NCBI RefSeq assembly: GCF_900547735.1
Contig: NZ_URHZ01000016.1
Location: 1-64,000 of the forward strand
DNA: 64,000 bases
Reading direction: 5' to 3'
Source: an uncultured Clostridium sp.
GTDB lineage: Bacteria; Bacillota; Clostridia; Lachnospirales; Lachnospiraceae
The position numbers and the translations under genes are program-made. Shown here piece after piece: positions 41,508-49,944 of this stretch (positions are counted from its first letter, which is position 1; each line of letters starts with the position of its first letter). The notes beneath the pieces were generated by a model, which saw only the letters and a program-made list of their open reading frames with translations, did not search any database and was not told where the DNA came from.

Positions 41508-41638
41508 ATTCATAGGGAAATTACGTCCGATAAATCAAAAAATGCTCTGCGAGGATGCACATGCCGCGCAGAGGTAAATAGCTGCTGAAGCAACCGCGCG
41601 GTAGCGCAAGAATCACGCTCGCGGGATTCTTTGTCCTT
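41508..41638. repeat. 130-bp dispersed repeat, copy A
   Basis: Shares GATTCATAGG-AAATTACGTCC, GCGAGGATGCACATGCCGCG, CAGAGGTAAAT and GAAGCAACCGCGCGG with 45402-45532. Several inner inverted repeats suggest a folded element. It lies directly after a terminator, as the other copy does. Confidence 0.85.
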
Positions 41639-41650
41639 TCATAAAAAGCA

Positions 41651-41702
41651 GAAAGGCCGTTCTCCGGGAGCACATCAAAGCTCCCCGGAAACCGGCCTTT
41701 TG
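41651..41702 (-). terminator. Terminator of the Ltp-repeat gene
   Basis: AAAGGCCG...CCGGGAGC pairs with GCTCCCCGG...CCGGCCTTT; on the minus strand T residues follow the stem (TTTCTGCTTTTTAT). Confidence 0.8.
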
Positions 41703-41720
41703 TATTTCCTTTAAAAAGAA

Positions 41721-42668
41721 TCAATTAAGATTTGCAATAGCATAATCCGCCTGTTCCCTGGTAAATTTTTCTCCATACTCGGAAATGAGCTGGTCGCGAA
41801 TGGCGGCGGGTGACATATTCATTGTGGACTGATAGGATTTTGCCTTCTCCAGTGCGTTCCGGTTCCAGTCAATGTCGGCATTATCAACTGCGTACTGTGC
41901 CTCATCGGAGGTAAAACGGTCACCGTATTCGGAGGTCAGCTGATCATAGATACCTATTTTAGACATATACAATGTGTCACTGTATGATTTTGCCTTTTCA
42001 AGGGCATTTGCATTCCAGTCGGCCTCCATGTTATCGATGGCATATTGTGCCGCCTCGGCAGTAAACTGTTCACCGTATTCCGATGTCAGCTGATCATAGA
42101 TGCCTGCCTTGGACATATGCATGATACTGCTGTAGCTCTGGGCTTTCTTTAACGCCGATTTATACTCGGAAGGAACTTTAGTATCCTCCGCAGGTTCGGC
42201 TTTTTTCCCTGCTTCCGGGGCTTTGACCGTTTCCGGCTCCGATTTTTGCGCTTTGGTTTCCCTGGCCTCCGCGGCCGTTTTGGCAGTCTGCGCCGATGGA
42301 GACGACGGTATGGAAGGAACCTTTGAGAACGCAAGCATATTTGCAATACTCCACATATAGCAGATGCATAAGACTGCGGTAAGAATTACTCTCGCCGGTT
42401 TATTGAATTTTTTGTATTTCCACATAAGGAATAGGCCGAATGGGAAACAGCAGAACAGGAGCATCAGAAGGACGAACCACGTTTTGGCGAGAAACGGTTC
42501 TTTGACTTGTGCCCTTGTTTCATAATACTTTCCGGACATCGGCGCCGGTTCAATCGGGGGAACTTCCCGGTTCTCCCGGTCATTCACAGGCGGCGCGGCG
42601 CCCACTGCTTCTCCGCAGTTGGGACAGTAACGCCCCTCAAATTCTGTACCGCATCGTTGACATTTCAT
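41721..42668 (-). CDS. Zinc-ribbon membrane protein with three Ltp repeats
   Basis: A 315-residue protein. Residues 3-18 form a zinc ribbon (CQRCGTEF, CPNCGEAV), followed by membrane segments near 63-83 and 93-112, a charged Ala/Lys/Glu linker, and three 50-residue repeats (about 171-220, 221-270, 271-315), each with a YDQLTSEYGE-like core and a D-W-N ending. The repeats resemble the Ltp/host-cell-surface lipoprotein family, whose phage-encoded member in Streptococcus phage TP-J34 blocks DNA injection (established for that protein). Here the repeats face outward if the topology holds. A phage-exclusion role is only a hypothesis. Confidence 0.88.
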   Translation of the reverse strand: MKCQRCGTEFEGRYCPNCGEAVGAAPPVNDRENREVPPIEPAPMSGKYYETRAQVKEPFLAKTWFVLLMLLFCCFPFGLFLMWKYKKFNKPARVILTAVLCICYMWSIANMLAFSKVPSIPSSPSAQTAKTAAEARETKAQKSEPETVKAPEAGKKAEPAEDTKVPSEYKSALKKAQSYSSIMHMSKAGIYDQLTSEYGEQFTAEAAQYAIDNMEADWNANALEKAKSYSDTLYMSKIGIYDQLTSEYGDRFTSDEAQYAVDNADIDWNRNALEKAKSYQSTMNMSPAAIRDQLISEYGEKFTREQADYAIANLN

Positions 42669-42873
42669 ACTCTTTCCTCCTTAGTGACGGCCATGAGGAC
42701 CGGATATTACCGGCTCTGTTTTCTGAATTTGTAGAATGTATCGCCGTATTAACTGGTATTAATGGCCTTTATCACTTTATTTCCTGATACTTACACTATA
42801 ACAAATTTATACGGCAGGATCAATAAAAATGCCTATGAAAATACACGATAGCGGTTGTATCAGGGCTTCGCTG

Positions 42874-44229
42874 TTACTTAAGCGCCTTCTCCCACTCTTC
42901 CTTCAGCCGCTCCAGTGTAAACAATGCATTGGCCGGGCTGGTGGAGGGGCATTTAACCGCCTCTCTTCCGGTCTGTTCCTGGCAGTATTTCCGGTAAAGA
43001 TGAAAGGCGGAGTCGCCGTTGGCTATGATTTTTTCAATGTTTGCCGAGCGCAGGATCCGGTTGATATCCGTCGGAATGATATTGCGGATGTTCTTGTCGC
43101 TGGACCCCTTGATATCGCAGACGGCAACCACATCCCATACCGCGATTCCATGGCGCAGCAGCAAAGCTTTTTTCTCCTCGATGGTTTCGGGAACCGGTTC
43201 TCCGGTCAGGCGGGCGATCAGTCTCCAGAAACGGTTCTGGGGGCGTCCGTAGTAAAAATTCGTTTCCCTGGATTTGACGGATGGAAAACTGCCGAGGATT
43301 AAAATACGGGAGTTTTCATCATATACCGGCTCGAAGGGGTGAGATACCCGGACGTATCCGGGAGGAAGTTCGTCTTCAATATATATTTCCTCGCCCAGCC
43401 TCTGCCTGCGCCGGCTCAGGGGGGCCGCCACACCTCCGTCCTTGGCAAAGGCCACCACGAATGCATTGATGCGCAGCTTATTTTCCTCGTACAGGTTCAT
43501 GCTCTGATACAGTTCTTTATAAACTTTCAGCAGATAGAATTTGAGCAGCAGCGCATTGGCCTTTTTCCAGTCTGTGCTGACAAGGCTCCCTTTCCGCTTC
43601 ATGTAGTAATAAATCGGCGTCTGGATTGCGGTAAAACGTTCGGCGTACCGGATAAAGCTGAGATTGAACAGAAAATCCTCACACCATTGGAGTTTTTCCT
43701 CCATTTTCAGACGGTGTGTCTCAATAATGCTGCGCCGGTATAATTTATTCCAGAGCACTCCGTAATAGAAATCCGCAGGGTCCTGCATCATATATTCCGC
43801 ATACGTCTCCCGGCTTAACAGGCCCCGTTCCCGAATATGCTGCTTTTCGGTGAAGACGGCTTTGTCTACACGGTAGAAATCCGCAATGACCAGATCACAG
43901 TCGTATTTTTTCGCCGCATGGACAAAGCTTTCCGTTGCATCCGGAGTTATCCAGTCGTCACTGTCCATGAATTGCAGATAGGTTCCGACGGCGGCCGAAA
44001 TGGCCTGGTTGCGGCTGTCCGATACGCCGGTATTCTCTTTGTCGATAATCCGGAACCGGCTGTCCAGTTCTTCGTATTCCCGGCAGATCTCCAGGCTGGT
44101 ATCCTCGCTGCCGTCGTTGACCAGGATGATTTCCATGTCCTGAAAAGTCTGCTGCATTGCGCTGTCCAGGCATCGGCGAAGGTATTTTTCCGCATTGTAT
44201 ACGGGAATAATCAGTGAAACAAAAGGCAT
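42874..44229 (-). CDS. Fusion of GT2 glycosyltransferase and DNA-deoxyinosine glycosylase
   Basis: A 451-residue chain. Residues 1-~270 are a family 2 glycosyltransferase: VSLIIPVYNAEKYLRRCL, LVNDGSEDTS and the catalytic metal motif MDSDDW. Residues ~290-451 resemble a uracil-DNA-glycosylase-superfamily enzyme of the deoxyinosine glycosylase type: VSHPFEPVYDENSRILILG, LGSFPSVKSRE, FYYGRPQNRFW, GIAVWDVVAVCDIKGSSD and CPSTSPANA. A glycan enzyme joined to a DNA repair enzyme is unexpected. The frame is uninterrupted, with the join near KDGGVAAPLSRRRQRLGEE. No ribosome site was seen inside that would separate the parts. Confidence 0.85.
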   Translation of the reverse strand: MPFVSLIIPVYNAEKYLRRCLDSAMQQTFQDMEIILVNDGSEDTSLEICREYEELDSRFRIIDKENTGVSDSRNQAISAAVGTYLQFMDSDDWITPDATESFVHAAKKYDCDLVIADFYRVDKAVFTEKQHIRERGLLSRETYAEYMMQDPADFYYGVLWNKLYRRSIIETHRLKMEEKLQWCEDFLFNLSFIRYAERFTAIQTPIYYYMKRKGSLVSTDWKKANALLLKFYLLKVYKELYQSMNLYEENKLRINAFVVAFAKDGGVAAPLSRRRQRLGEEIYIEDELPPGYVRVSHPFEPVYDENSRILILGSFPSVKSRETNFYYGRPQNRFWRLIARLTGEPVPETIEEKKALLLRHGIAVWDVVAVCDIKGSSDKNIRNIIPTDINRILRSANIEKIIANGDSAFHLYRKYCQEQTGREAVKCPSTSPANALFTLERLKEEWEKALK

Positions 44230-44441
44230 AATCAGACTCCTTTAAATCGGTTTGTAAGATGGTTTCTGTATTTTATGATAACTGAAGTGAAAAAATAATT
44301 CAAGACAACAAAGAGGGAGCTGTCATCCTTTCCGCAGGTGTCCTTCACCCGGAGACAATTTTACCGGGAAGGAATCTCCCGTAAAGACAATATTGTAATA
44401 AAAATGACGCAAAATATTAATTAAATGGTAAATATAGACAA

Positions 44442-44470
44442 TTGTCCGACACATAAATAAATGCTATACT
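44442..44470 (+). promoter_or_regulatory. Promoter of the DUF6612-like lipoprotein gene
   Basis: TTGTCC (44442-44447), 17-base spacer, TATACT (44465-44470). The 44230-44441 part of the 316-base gap contains only an imperfect hairpin TTTACCGGGA/TCCCGTAAA near 44360-44385. Confidence 0.65.
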
Positions 44471-44545
44471 CCTAGTATACTTTTTGGTAAACAATTTAGT
44501 ATTACAGTGAGAAGTATAAAGAAAGAGGAAAAAAGGAGTAACACT

Positions 44546-45325
44546 ATGAAAAAAATGATCAGAACAGCAGCAGTGATCCTGTCTACCATGATGGTATTTT
44601 CCATGACAGCCTGCGCAAAGAAAGCAGACCCGAAAGAGGTTTTTGACACAGCAGTGAAAAAGAATTCAGAACTGACTTCCATGGACATGGATACAACAAT
44701 GAAGATGACCATGACACAGGGAGAAGAGAATATCGACGTAACCGTGGATATGAAGATGAAGATGAGCGATATCAGCAAGGATACCATGCAGTATCTGGCT
44801 GAGACAAAGACTTCCCTGATGGGCCAGACCCTGGATGCAACTATCTTCTATAAAGACGGATATTACTACATGGACAGCATGGGACAGAAGATCAAATATC
44901 CAATGGATCTGACAGCGCTTATGGAATCCGTAAAACAGAGCACGGAGAGCACAAACCTTCAGTCCGAGCAGCTTAAAGATCTTACAATGGCGAAAGAGGG
45001 AGACAACACAATCCTGACTTTCACCGCAGATCCTGAGAAGATGAACGAGTACTTAACCGACGTTATGGGCAGCATGAGCGGAATGGGCGCTATGGGCGAC
45101 ACACAGATGTCATTCAAGGAAGCCAGCGGAACTTATACGGTTAACAAAGACGGCTACTATACAGACATGACAATGAAGATGACCGTAGACATGGATCTTC
45201 AGGGCGAAGCCGTTACCATGGTAATGGATCTGACCGGTAAAGTAAACAATCCGGGACAGGAAGTTACAGTGGAACTGCCTGATACGGAAGGATACACAGA
45301 AGTGGAAATGCCTGCAGCACAGTAA
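44546..45325 (+). CDS. DUF6612-like lipoprotein
   Basis: A 259-residue surface lipoprotein: signal peptide with lipobox MTAC, then a Met-, Asp- and Thr-rich beta domain (DTTMKMTMTQGEENIDVT, ATIFYKDGYYYMDSMGQ, NPGQEVTVELPDTEGY). The fold type resembles LppX/LolA-like lipid-binding lipoproteins, but function is unknown. A paralogue at 60497-61339 has the same order of motifs but no lipobox. AAAGGAG precedes the ATG. Confidence 0.85.
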   Translation: MKKMIRTAAVILSTMMVFSMTACAKKADPKEVFDTAVKKNSELTSMDMDTTMKMTMTQGEENIDVTVDMKMKMSDISKDTMQYLAETKTSLMGQTLDATIFYKDGYYYMDSMGQKIKYPMDLTALMESVKQSTESTNLQSEQLKDLTMAKEGDNTILTFTADPEKMNEYLTDVMGSMSGMGAMGDTQMSFKEASGTYTVNKDGYYTDMTMKMTVDMDLQGEAVTMVMDLTGKVNNPGQEVTVELPDTEGYTEVEMPAAQ

Positions 45326-45363
45326 TGCGGACGGTATAAAATAAAAGAAAAAATAAAAATGGG

Positions 45364-45401
45364 AAACCTGTATGGGCAGTCATCGCCTGTACAGGTTTTT
45401 T
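45364..45401 (+). terminator. Terminator after the lipoprotein gene
   Basis: AAACCTGTA pairs with TACAGGTTT, followed by seven T at about 45394-45401. Confidence 0.85.
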
Positions 45402-45532
45402 TGATTCATAGGAAATTACGTCCTATGAATCAAAAACGCTCCGCGAGGATGCACATGCCGCGCAGAGGTAAATGGCTGCAGAAGCAACCGCGCGGCAGCG
45501 CAAGAGTTCCGCAAGCGGAACTCTCTGTTCTA
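45402..45532. repeat. 130-bp dispersed repeat, copy B
   Basis: Partner of 41508-41638. Its first part is a perfect 10-bp hairpin GATTCATAGG/CCTATGAATC, better kept than in copy A. It lies between a terminator and the SulP gene. Confidence 0.85.
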
Positions 45533-45687
45533 GAAAATGTAAATTACATGTAAAATATGTATACAATAAACAAAGTACTTAAAAAAGAACTTGTATCCTC
45601 ATGGAAAGAGAGTGTAAGATGGATATATCTTTGCAGGATTTTAACAGTTCTGCGGAGAATTACTATTTAAGGGGTGTTTTATTGATT

Positions 45688-47334
45688 ATGAAAGAGCTGA
45701 AACCACAATTCTTTTTATCCACGAAAGGCTATTCCGGCAAACAGTTGGCCGGGGATCTGACGGCAGGCGTTATCGTTGCGATTATTGCGCTGCCGCTTTC
45801 TATTGCCCTTGCGCTGGCCTCGGGGGTCACGCCGGAACAGGGACTTTATACGGCGATTATCGCAGGATTCATCATATCATTCTTCGGCGGCAGCAAGGTA
45901 CAGATTGCCGGACCGACGGCCGCATTTGCATCCATCGTAGCCGGAATCGTGGCCCGCAACGGGATGGACGGACTGATTATCGCAACCGTGATTGCCGGTA
46001 TTCTTCTGGTTGCCATGGGACTTCTCCGGCTGGGCAGCATGATTAAGTTTATTCCCTTCACGATCACGACCGGTTTTACGGCGGGTATTGCAGTGACGAT
46101 CGTCATAGGGCAGATTAAAGATTTTCTGGGGCTGACTTTTGAAAAGACACCGCTGGAGACCATGGAAAAACTGGAGCAGGTGATTACCTGCATCGGTACT
46201 GCAAATCTGCAGGCGCTTGGAGTGGGGCTGATTGCCCTCGCCATACTGGTTGTGTGGCCGAAGTTTAATAAAAAGCTGCCGCCGTCCCTGATAGCGGTGC
46301 TGGTATCGGCAGTGCTTGTTAAGGGTCTGGCGCTTAAGGTCAATACGATTGGGGATCTCTATACGATTTCTTCCTCCTTTCCAGCCTTCCACCTCCCCGA
46401 GGTTACATACGGAACCGTGAAAACCGTTCTGCCGGATGCATTTACCATCGCAATTCTGGCCGCGATCGAATCCCTGCTCTCCTGTGTGGTGGCGGACGGC
46501 ATGATCGGCAGCAAACATAACTCCAACATGGAACTCGTTGCACAGGGACTGGGAAATATCGGTTCCGCCCTCTTTGGAGGCATCCCGGCGACGGGCGCCA
46601 TTGCAAGGACGGCGGCCAATATTAAAAACGGGGGAAGTTCCCCTGTCGCGGGCATGGTTCATGCAGTAGTCCTGCTTCTGACGCTGCTGCTTCTGATGCC
46701 GTATGCGGCGCTGATCCCAATGCCTGCTATTGCGGCAATTCTGTTCATGGTGGCCTATAATATGAGCGGCTGGCGCACCTTTGCCGAGATTGCTAAGACT
46801 TCGCCGAAGAGCGATGTGGTGGTGCTGGTCCTGACATTTTCCCTCACGGTGGTATTTGATCTGGTGGTTGCCATCGCGGTCGGCCTGATACTGGCATCCC
46901 TTCTTTTCCTGAGCAGGATGGCCGATGTGGCCGATGTACAGGAATGGACCTACCTGGATGAGTATGAGGAAGGAAAAGACACCAGGGACTTAAAACCGGT
47001 TCCCGGCCATACAATGGTATTTGAGATTACAGGGCCGATGTTCTTTGCCGCGGCGGACAAGATTCTGGAAGTGCCGTTCCACGAGGAAAAGAAAGTTATG
47101 ATTCTGAGAATGAGGAGTGTTCCGGCCATGGATATTACGGCGCTGAACAGCCTGAGAAAATTAAACCGGGTGTGCCGGGAGAAAGGGATCAGACTGATGC
47201 TGTCACACGTCAATGAGCAGCCGATGAGGGTAATGAGGAAAGCCGGCTTCTGCCAGGAGGCCGGGGAAGATAATTTCTTCGGATGTATTGATGAGGCTCT
47301 GGCAGAGGCGGAGAAGACGACGGGGGACCGCTGA
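45688..47334 (+). CDS. SulP-family anion transporter with STAS domain
   Basis: A 548-residue membrane protein that imports sulfate, bicarbonate or a similar anion. The N-terminal AGDLTAGVIVAIIALPLSIALA and AGPTAAFASIVAGIVA are SulP signatures, with about ten or more membrane segments. The C-terminal STAS domain spans about residues 440-545 (HTMVFEITGPMFFAAADKI, DITALNSLRKL). The frame is open from ATG 45601; I chose 45688 because SulP proteins usually begin near MKELKPQFF, but neither start has a good ribosome site. Confidence 0.9.
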   Translation: MKELKPQFFLSTKGYSGKQLAGDLTAGVIVAIIALPLSIALALASGVTPEQGLYTAIIAGFIISFFGGSKVQIAGPTAAFASIVAGIVARNGMDGLIIATVIAGILLVAMGLLRLGSMIKFIPFTITTGFTAGIAVTIVIGQIKDFLGLTFEKTPLETMEKLEQVITCIGTANLQALGVGLIALAILVVWPKFNKKLPPSLIAVLVSAVLVKGLALKVNTIGDLYTISSSFPAFHLPEVTYGTVKTVLPDAFTIAILAAIESLLSCVVADGMIGSKHNSNMELVAQGLGNIGSALFGGIPATGAIARTAANIKNGGSSPVAGMVHAVVLLLTLLLLMPYAALIPMPAIAAILFMVAYNMSGWRTFAEIAKTSPKSDVVVLVLTFSLTVVFDLVVAIAVGLILASLLFLSRMADVADVQEWTYLDEYEEGKDTRDLKPVPGHTMVFEITGPMFFAAADKILEVPFHEEKKVMILRMRSVPAMDITALNSLRKLNRVCREKGIRLMLSHVNEQPMRVMRKAGFCQEAGEDNFFGCIDEALAEAEKTTGDR

Positions 47335-47351
47335 CGCTGACAAATTGTGTT

Positions 47352-47591
47352 TTTTTTAACGAATCAGATGGACCTTCACCCGGTTCACGGAGGAACTTTA
47401 CCCTCCATTTATCAAGGGATAAATGGAAAACCTGGGACGAGTCATTATGCTTTGAGGATAAAGGCGGCTATCCAGATATCAGTTATTGTCAGAAATCTAA
47501 CGAAATAAAATACATTTGTGAAATAGACTGGAAGAAAAACGACTGTTTTCATCATGAGAAGATAGTGATAAAAAGTTTTCAAATATCTTGA
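47352..47591 (+). pseudogene. Remnant of a sialidase/BNR-repeat gene 3' end
   Basis: An open frame without a start codon reads NESDGPSPGSRRNFTLHLSR, then DKWKTWDESL, FEDKGGYPDISY and a 35-residue tail, ending in TGA at 47589-47591. The S-R-D...TW word resembles an Asp-box, and RRNFTLHLS followed by GYPDISY resembles the last blade of exo-sialidases. I infer a decayed gene tail directly after the SulP stop. Its last codons overlap the -35 of the next promoter. Confidence 0.45.
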
Positions 47592-47616
47592 CAAGAATTT
47601 TACAAGATGATACTAT
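47588..47616 (+). promoter_or_regulatory. Promoter of the ABC transporter-frl-hyu cluster
   Basis: TTGACA (47588-47593), 17-base spacer, TACTAT (47611-47616). It would give a leader of about 345 bases. A perfect 8-bp palindrome ATAACATT-ctgt-AATGTTAT (47629-47648) lies at the expected early transcript and could be the GntR operator. Confidence 0.65.
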
Positions 47617-47628
47617 TTTCAATAGAGA

Positions 47629-47648
47629 ATAACATTCTGTAATGTTAT
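47629..47648. promoter_or_regulatory. Palindrome downstream of the cluster promoter
   Basis: ATAACATT (47629-47636) and AATGTTAT (47641-47648) with 4 bases between. The position just after the -10 suits a repressor site for the GntR protein of the cluster; a simple RNA hairpin is the alternative. Confidence 0.45.
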
Positions 47649-47667
47649 ATAATGAGCTGGACAAAAG

Positions 47668-47722
47668 CGTCCGCTGTAATGCCGGAGCAGACAGGGTCGG
47701 CATAGAGTCCGTTTAGCGGGCG
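47668..47722 (+). ncRNA. Structured leader segment of the ABC operon
   Basis: CGTCCGCT (47668-47675) pairs with AGCGGGCG (47715-47722), one G-U included, and encloses ATGCCG/CGGCAT (47679-47684, 47698-47703). It is followed by the hairpin repeat at 47732-47766 and a CCTGTGCGC/GCGCGCAGG stem near 47778-47799. I do not recognise a known riboswitch class. The rest of the 632-base gap up to 47966 shows no gene. Confidence 0.4.
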
Positions 47723-47731
47723 AGCAACCGA

Positions 47732-47766
47732 CAATGAAAAGTTTGAAGAGCAGGTTTTTCGTTGTT
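47732..47766. repeat. CAATGAAAAG hairpin repeat, copy 3
   Basis: CAATGAAAAG...TTTTTCGTTG, a diverged copy of 32341-32375 and 35383-35417, inside the ABC operon leader. Confidence 0.65.
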
Positions 47767-47966
47767 GGGGACAGTGACCTGTGCGCAGAGCGCGCAGGTT
47801 ATCGTTTTGAGTCAACATATTATATAATGATACATAATAACTTGCAAAATATTATACGCAATCGGGGTAAAGCTGCGGTGGGAACGTGGATCAATGGAAA
47901 CGGCAGCCGGGATGCAGAAAGACGGCACCGGAACGGTGCAGAGTAAAGAGAAGAGAGTGAGAGCGG

Positions 47967-48962
47967 ATGGGAGAAGTTTTACTGAAAGTTAATAATCTTA
48001 AAATGGTGTTTCAGAATAAGAAGTCATCATTTGCCGCAGTAGAAGGTCTTACCTTTTCGGTAGAGCGGGGAAAGACTCTTGGAATAGTCGGGGAAAGCGG
48101 AAGCGGAAAGACGATGGCGTCCCTCTCCGTGCTGGGCTTACTCCCAAACCAGGGGAGGGTGGCGGAAGGTGAGATTTTGTTTGACGGGAAAAACCTTCTG
48201 GAATTGAGTGAAAAAGAAATGCAGAATCTCAGGGGTAATGAGATGGCCATGATTTTTCAGGATCCCGTCATGTCGTTAGATCAGATTTACACGGTCGGCG
48301 ATCAGATTATCGAGGCGATCCGGACACATAAAAAAATGTCAAAGGACGAGGCGAAGAAGAAGGCGCTCGCCCTGCTGGAGGACGTGGGGATTCCCAATTC
48401 GGAGCGCGTGTACCGTTCCTATCCGTTCGAGCTGTCGGGCGGCATGTGCCAGAGGGTTATGATAGCGATTGCCCTTAGCTGCAATCCGAAACTGCTGTTT
48501 GCCGATGAACCTACGACGGCCCTCGACGTGACGGTGCAGGCCCAGATTATGGAACTGCTCAAAAAGATCCAGAAGGAATACGATATGGGAACCGTCCTCA
48601 TCACCCACGACCTGGGGGTGGTGGCCGACGTGGCGGACGATATCGTGGTGATGTATGCGGGGAAATCCATGGAGATTGCGCCGAAAGAGGTGATTTTCAA
48701 TTCTCCCTGCCATCCTTACACCCATGGCCTGATCCGTTCGATTCCCCAGCTGGATACAAAGGAGGAGCGGCTCTACAGCATTCAGGGAATGGTGCCCGAC
48801 ATCAGGAATTTCCCTCCCGGATGCCGTTTCTGTACGCGGTGTCCTCTGGCGCTCGATGAGTGCAGGGAGAAAGAACCGCCGTTTATAGAACTAAACGAGA
48901 AACATTTTGTCAGATGCCACAGGGCGGAGGAAATTGCGAAGGGAGGTCTGGCCCATGAGTGA
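47967..48962 (+). CDS. Peptide-type ABC transporter ATPase (DppD/OppD)
   Basis: A 331-residue ATPase: Walker A GESGSGKT, signature LSGGMCQRVMIA, Walker B LLFADEPTTALD, and the C-terminal oligopeptide-type extension with CRFCTRCPLALDEC whose cysteines often hold an Fe-S cluster. It energises uptake by the five-gene transporter 47967-53444. Its stop overlaps the next start (ATGAGTGA). The transporter leads a cluster of sugar-amine and hydantoinase-type genes, so its ligand is probably a modified amino acid or peptide. Confidence 0.94.
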   Translation: MGEVLLKVNNLKMVFQNKKSSFAAVEGLTFSVERGKTLGIVGESGSGKTMASLSVLGLLPNQGRVAEGEILFDGKNLLELSEKEMQNLRGNEMAMIFQDPVMSLDQIYTVGDQIIEAIRTHKKMSKDEAKKKALALLEDVGIPNSERVYRSYPFELSGGMCQRVMIAIALSCNPKLLFADEPTTALDVTVQAQIMELLKKIQKEYDMGTVLITHDLGVVADVADDIVVMYAGKSMEIAPKEVIFNSPCHPYTHGLIRSIPQLDTKEERLYSIQGMVPDIRNFPPGCRFCTRCPLALDECREKEPPFIELNEKHFVRCHRAEEIAKGGLAHE

Positions 48963-49944
48963 TGTAATTCTGAAAATCGACCACCTGAAAAAGTATTTTC
49001 CCGTCAAGGCCAAGATGTTCTCCGGGGGCAAAGGCACGGTCCATGCGGTGGATGACGTCTGTTTCGAGATAAAAAAGGGAGAGACGTTCGGCCTGGTAGG
49101 AGAGTCGGGATGCGGAAAGAGCACCCTGTCCAGGACGATTCTGAATCTGGTTCCCGCCGATGGGGGAACGATTACATTTAACGGAGAAGATATAACTGGC
49201 TTAAAAGGCAGGAAGATGGAAAAAATACGGCGGAAGATGAGAATGATTTTCCAGAAGCCGTACGGTTCCCTGAATCCCAGGGAGAGGGTGAAGGACATTA
49301 TCGGCGCGCCGCTGAAAATCCATCATGCGGTGCCGGACGGTGAGATTGAAAATGAGGTTCTCAGGCTGATGGACATGGTGGGGCTTAACAGGGAATGGCT
49401 GAACCGCTACCCCCATGAATTCTCAGGAGGACAAAGGCAGAGGATCGGGATTGCAAGGGCTCTGGCCGGCAATCCGGAACTGATTATCTGCGACGAACCC
49501 GTCTCCGCTTTGGATGTATCAATCCAGTCACAGGTTTTAAACCTTTTAAAGGATCTTCAGAAAGAATTTGAACTGACGTATCTGTTCATTTCACATAATT
49601 TATCCGTCGTAAAATTCATGGCGGACAGAATTGCCGTCATGTATCTTGGGGTGATAGTGGAACTGGCGGACAGCGATGAGATTTATGAAAATGCCGCCCA
49701 TCCCTATACAAAAGCCCTGCTCTCGGCAATTCCCGAAGCAAAGACAACACAGAAAAAAGAAAGAATTATTTTAAACGGGGATATTCCAAGTCCGGTGAAC
49801 CCACCGGAGGGCTGCCGGTTCTGTACCCGATGTCCCTTCGTGGAGGAACGGTGCCGGACGGAGCGGCCGGAACTTGTGCAGATAAAGCCGGGACACTATG
49901 CAGCCTGTTTTCTGGCCGGGAAAGGGGGCGGCGCTCATGTTTAA
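48955..49944 (+). CDS. Peptide-type ABC transporter ATPase (DppF/OppF)
   Basis: A 329-residue ATPase with Walker A GESGCGKST, signature FSGGQRQRIGIARAL, Walker B LIICDEPVSALD and CRFCTRCPFVEERC at the C-terminus. The ATG at 48955 follows GGGAGG by 8 bases inside the end of the preceding gene; the longer open frame is not needed. It forms the heterodimer with the DppD-type protein. It overlaps the permease gene by 8 bases. Confidence 0.94.
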   Translation: MSDVILKIDHLKKYFPVKAKMFSGGKGTVHAVDDVCFEIKKGETFGLVGESGCGKSTLSRTILNLVPADGGTITFNGEDITGLKGRKMEKIRRKMRMIFQKPYGSLNPRERVKDIIGAPLKIHHAVPDGEIENEVLRLMDMVGLNREWLNRYPHEFSGGQRQRIGIARALAGNPELIICDEPVSALDVSIQSQVLNLLKDLQKEFELTYLFISHNLSVVKFMADRIAVMYLGVIVELADSDEIYENAAHPYTKALLSAIPEAKTTQKKERIILNGDIPSPVNPPEGCRFCTRCPFVEERCRTERPELVQIKPGHYAACFLAGKGGGAHV

